7,221 nt of DNA from Candidatus Dadabacteria bacterium (GTDB taxonomy: Bacteria; Desulfobacterota_D; UBA1144; Nemesobacterales; UBA2774): positions 1 through 7,221 of the forward strand of contig DAOVUC010000084.1 in NCBI GenBank assembly GCA_030632765.1, read 5' to 3'. Below are positions 4,733 through 7,221 of this stretch, piece by piece. The stretch's first letter is position 1. Every line of letters starts with the position of its first letter. The notes under the pieces are model-generated. The model made no database searches. It was given only the letters and a program-made list of their open reading frames with translations, and had not been told where the DNA came from. A program made the position numbers and the translations under genes.

Positions 4733-7221
4733 TCAGTGGGCTTCCGCCCAGTTCTTCCCTGTTCCTATATCTACTTTTATTGGGACAATTAGGCTCCAAG
4801 CACCTTCCATTTCCTCTTTGACCATTTTGGAAAGCCTGGCCAATTCATCTTTTTTCACTTCAAAAAGAAGTTCATCATGGACTTGCAGTATCATGCGGGA
4901 CTCATAGTCTGCTAACCTATCATTGATCCTGATCATTGCTATGTTGATTATGTCCGCGGCAGAACCCTGAATAGGGGTGTTCATGGCGGTCCGTTCTCCG
5001 AAGCCTCGTAAGCCCCTGTTGTTGGACTGAAGCTCGGGAATGGGTCGTCTTCGCCCGAGAATTGTTTCCGCATATCCCTTGGTCGCCGCATCTGATATTG
5101 ATTTCTCAATATACTCTTTTACCTTACCGTAGCGTTTGAAATACTCATCAATATAGCTCTTTGAGATTGAAACCGATGTACCCAGCTGTTTAGCTAACCC
5201 AAATGCGCTAATACCGTATATAATGCCAAAGTTGATGTTTTTTGACAGCCTTCTCATATCAGGCGTTACAAGGTCTTGTGTTACTCCGAATATTTCTGAA
5301 GCAGTCCTGTTATGTATATCGCTGTCGTTTAAGAACGCTTCTATCAGGCTGTCATCTCCAGAGAAATGAGCAAGCAATCTGAGCTCAATTTGAGAGTAAT
5401 CCGAGGAAAGCAGAGTAAATCCTTCCTCTGGAATGAAAGCCTCTCGTATCCGCCTCCCCCGAGCGGTTTTAATAGGAATATTCTGTAAGTTGGGATCACT
5501 AGAGCTAAGCCTGCCGGTTGAAGAACCAACGGGGTTAAATGAAGTGTGTATTCTCCCGGTATTAGGGTTAATAATCTTGGGAAGAGCGTCAACATAAGTA
5601 GATTTAAGTTTTGAGAGCGTTCTGTGCTCAAGAACTTTTTCAGGGATCTTATGAAACTTGCTCAGATCAGTAAGAACTTCTACATCTGTAGAAGGCTCCC
5701 CTGTCTTCGTAAGTTTCTTCTGAGGAAGATCAAGGGTCTCAAATAAAACTTCTCTTAACTGAAGGGGGGAGTTTAAGTTAAACTCGTAGCCTACTTCTGA
5801 GAAAATTTCTGTCTCTATCTCTTTTAGTCCCTGATCAAACTCCTTAGATAAATCCTTAAGTTTAACGCTGTCAACTTTAACGCCGTTCATCTCTATTTTT
5901 GCCAAAACTCTAATAAATTTAAGCTCTATATCTCTAAACACATCGGTTAAATTGATCTCATCTAACTGAGGGGCAAGGATTTGACTGAGCAGCATTGCAA
6001 CATCAGCATCTTCAGAGGCATAGTCCCTGGCTACAGCAAGTTCTACCTCGTCAAAGCCGATTTTAGATTTGCCAGTACCAGTCACATCTTTATAAGAGAT
6101 CATCTGGTGCCCAAGATACAATCTTGAAAGCTCATCCAGACTGTAGCTGTTTCTGGATGAATCTATCATGTGGGCCGCGATCATTGTATCAAAAGTGATA
6201 CCGTTTAAGCTGAGCCCGTATTTTTCAAGCACAACAATTTCATATTTGAGGTTTTGACCAATTTTCTTGATTTCTTCGCTCTCTATAATTGGCTTTATTT
6301 TATCGAGCACTAAGGAAAGATCGAGTTGAGTTGACGAAGAATCGGTGAGCGCCCTATGCGCAACTGGAACATAATAAGATTCATGGGGAGCGGGACAGAG
6401 TACTATCCCCACAATTTCGGCAAGCATAGGACTTGGGGATGTAGTCTCTAAATCGATTGAAAGCTCACCCGTGTCATTAATTCTATCAATAACTTTATCC
6501 AAATCCGGCTCGGTTAAAACTAAATGATAATTATCATATGAAACTGTGCCTTCGCCGATATTTACATTCTCCAAAGTACCTTCATCACCCAGCTCCCGGA
6601 GTAGGTTCTTAAATTCGAGTTCTTGAAACATCTCTCTGAGTTTATCGTTATCAAATCCGTTATATTTAAATTTCTCAAGGCTTGTCTCAATATCTATATC
6701 GGTTTTAATTGTAACAAGCTCTTTACTAAGCACAGCGTCTTCCTTTTTTTCTTCTAATAGAGTTTTATGTCTTTTTGAAACATCGTCTAAATTCTTAAAA
6801 AGCTCGTCCAGTGAACCAAATTTAGAAATCAGGCTTACAGCGGTCTTCTCGCCTATACCTTTTACTCCGGGGATGTTATCGACCGCATCCCCAGCAAGAG
6901 CAAATACATCAATCACTCTGTCTGGATCAACTCCATATTTCTCTTTGACTTCTTTAGTCCCTGTGATCTTATTTTTCATAGTATCAAGAAGTGTGACTTT
7001 ATCTGAGACAAGCTGACAGAAATCTTTATCTCCCGTAACTAAAACTACTTTAGCATCTCCTTTCTCAACGTCTTTTGAGATCGTGCCCATCAGATCGTCT
7101 GCTTCAAACCCTTCTAACTGAACCTGAGGAATATTAAATGCGTCTACCATTTCATATATCTTAGAAAATTGGGGAACAAGGTCTTCGGGGGGCTCGCTCC
7201 TGTTGGCTTTATAAAGAGGGT
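4733..7221 (-). CDS. polA: DNA polymerase I, N-terminus beyond the window edge
   Basis: Repair and Okazaki-fragment polymerase with all three Pol I domains. The frame stays open to base 7221, and the bases before the Met at 7150 encode the conserved YKANR and PPEDLVPQ stretch, so that Met is internal; about 60 to 80 residues are missing and 828 are visible. Numbering from that Met: the 5'-nuclease has EADD (16-19), TGDKD (39-43) and the helix-hairpin-helix GDAVDNIPGVKGIGEKTA (87-104). The 3'-5' exonuclease has Asp233 and Glu235 (IDLET) and Tyr377/Asp381 (YASED), but Glu304 replaces the usual Asp in NLKYD. The polymerase has TGRLSSSDPNLQNIP (545-559), motif A with Asp584 (SDYSQIELR), motif B with Arg633, Lys637, Phe641 and Tyr645, and motif C His758-Asp759-Glu760. 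The polymerase and 5'-nuclease sites look active. The gene converges on the lipoprotein with 45 bases between the stops and no clear terminator. Confidence 0.98.
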   Translation of the reverse strand, partial: PLYKANRSEPPEDLVPQFSKIYEMVDAFNIPQVQLEGFEADDLMGTISKDVEKGDAKVVLVTGDKDFCQLVSDKVTLLDTMKNKITGTKEVKEKYGVDPDRVIDVFALAGDAVDNIPGVKGIGEKTAVSLISKFGSLDELFKNLDDVSKRHKTLLEEKKEDAVLSKELVTIKTDIDIETSLEKFKYNGFDNDKLREMFQELEFKNLLRELGDEGTLENVNIGEGTVSYDNYHLVLTEPDLDKVIDRINDTGELSIDLETTSPSPMLAEIVGIVLCPAPHESYYVPVAHRALTDSSSTQLDLSLVLDKIKPIIESEEIKKIGQNLKYEIVVLEKYGLSLNGITFDTMIAAHMIDSSRNSYSLDELSRLYLGHQMISYKDVTGTGKSKIGFDEVELAVARDYASEDADVAMLLSQILAPQLDEINLTDVFRDIELKFIRVLAKIEMNGVKVDSVKLKDLSKEFDQGLKEIETEIFSEVGYEFNLNSPLQLREVLFETLDLPQKKLTKTGEPSTDVEVLTDLSKFHKIPEKVLEHRTLSKLKSTYVDALPKIINPNTGRIHTSFNPVGSSTGRLSSSDPNLQNIPIKTARGRRIREAFIPEEGFTLLSSDYSQIELRLLAHFSGDDSLIEAFLNDSDIHNRTASEIFGVTQDLVTPDMRRLSKNINFGIIYGISAFGLAKQLGTSVSISKSYIDEYFKRYGKVKEYIEKSISDAATKGYAETILGRRRPIPELQSNNRGLRGFGERTAMNTPIQGSAADIINIAMIRINDRLADYESRMILQVHDELLFEVKKDELARLSKMVKEEMEGAWSLIVPIKVDIGTGKNWAEAH

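Noticed and set aside
4733..7150. Met at 7150 as the true start of polA
   Set aside because: The frame continues upstream to the window edge and encodes the conserved Pol I residues YKANR and PPEDLVPQ, so this Met is internal.

Overview
The window is a compact, AT-leaning bacterial chromosomal segment (about 40 % GC by eye) from an unidentified Gram-negative-type bacterium. The case for Gram-negative rests on a lipoprotein with Ser after the lipid-anchored Cys and on general protein style; the taxon itself cannot be fixed from the sequence. I see no rRNA, tRNA, CRISPR array, insertion sequence or phage gene, and no gene-free stretch longer than about 180 bases. Bases 1-85 hold nothing I can assign.

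Layout from left to right. (1) 122-841 (+): a MerR-like helix-turn-helix protein with a helical C-terminal region of unknown role. A TTGACA promoter places the likely transcription start on its ATG, so the mRNA is probably leaderless. (2) 3642-847 (-): a tight three-gene run in transcription order argC (N-acetyl-gamma-glutamyl-phosphate reductase), an AMP-forming acyl/aryl ligase, and a small acyl carrier protein. Its last gene converges on the MerR-like gene with only 5 bases between the stop codons. (3) 3643-3817: the divergent intergenic region, holding candidate promoters for both sides, a 12-bp AT palindrome, and an open reading frame without a start whose TGA overlaps the argC ATG. (4) 3818-4687 (+): an exported lipoprotein with a carboxypeptidase-regulatory-like beta-sandwich followed by about five 25-residue beta-solenoid repeats. 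(5) 7221-4733 (-): polA, DNA polymerase I, with its N-terminus cut off by the right edge of the window.

How the genes relate. polA and argC are housekeeping genes. The ligase and carrier protein are very likely a cognate pair: the ligase would adenylate a carboxylic acid and load it on the 4'-phosphopantetheine arm of the carrier. Why they are co-transcribed with argC is not explained by known arginine biosynthesis, and this is the most interesting feature of the window. Other points worth checking are a Glu in place of the usual metal-binding Asp in the ExoII motif of the polymerase proofreading domain, the repeat architecture of the lipoprotein, the leaderless regulator, and a possible gene remnant upstream of argC. 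I see no strong evidence for a wholly new multi-gene system.
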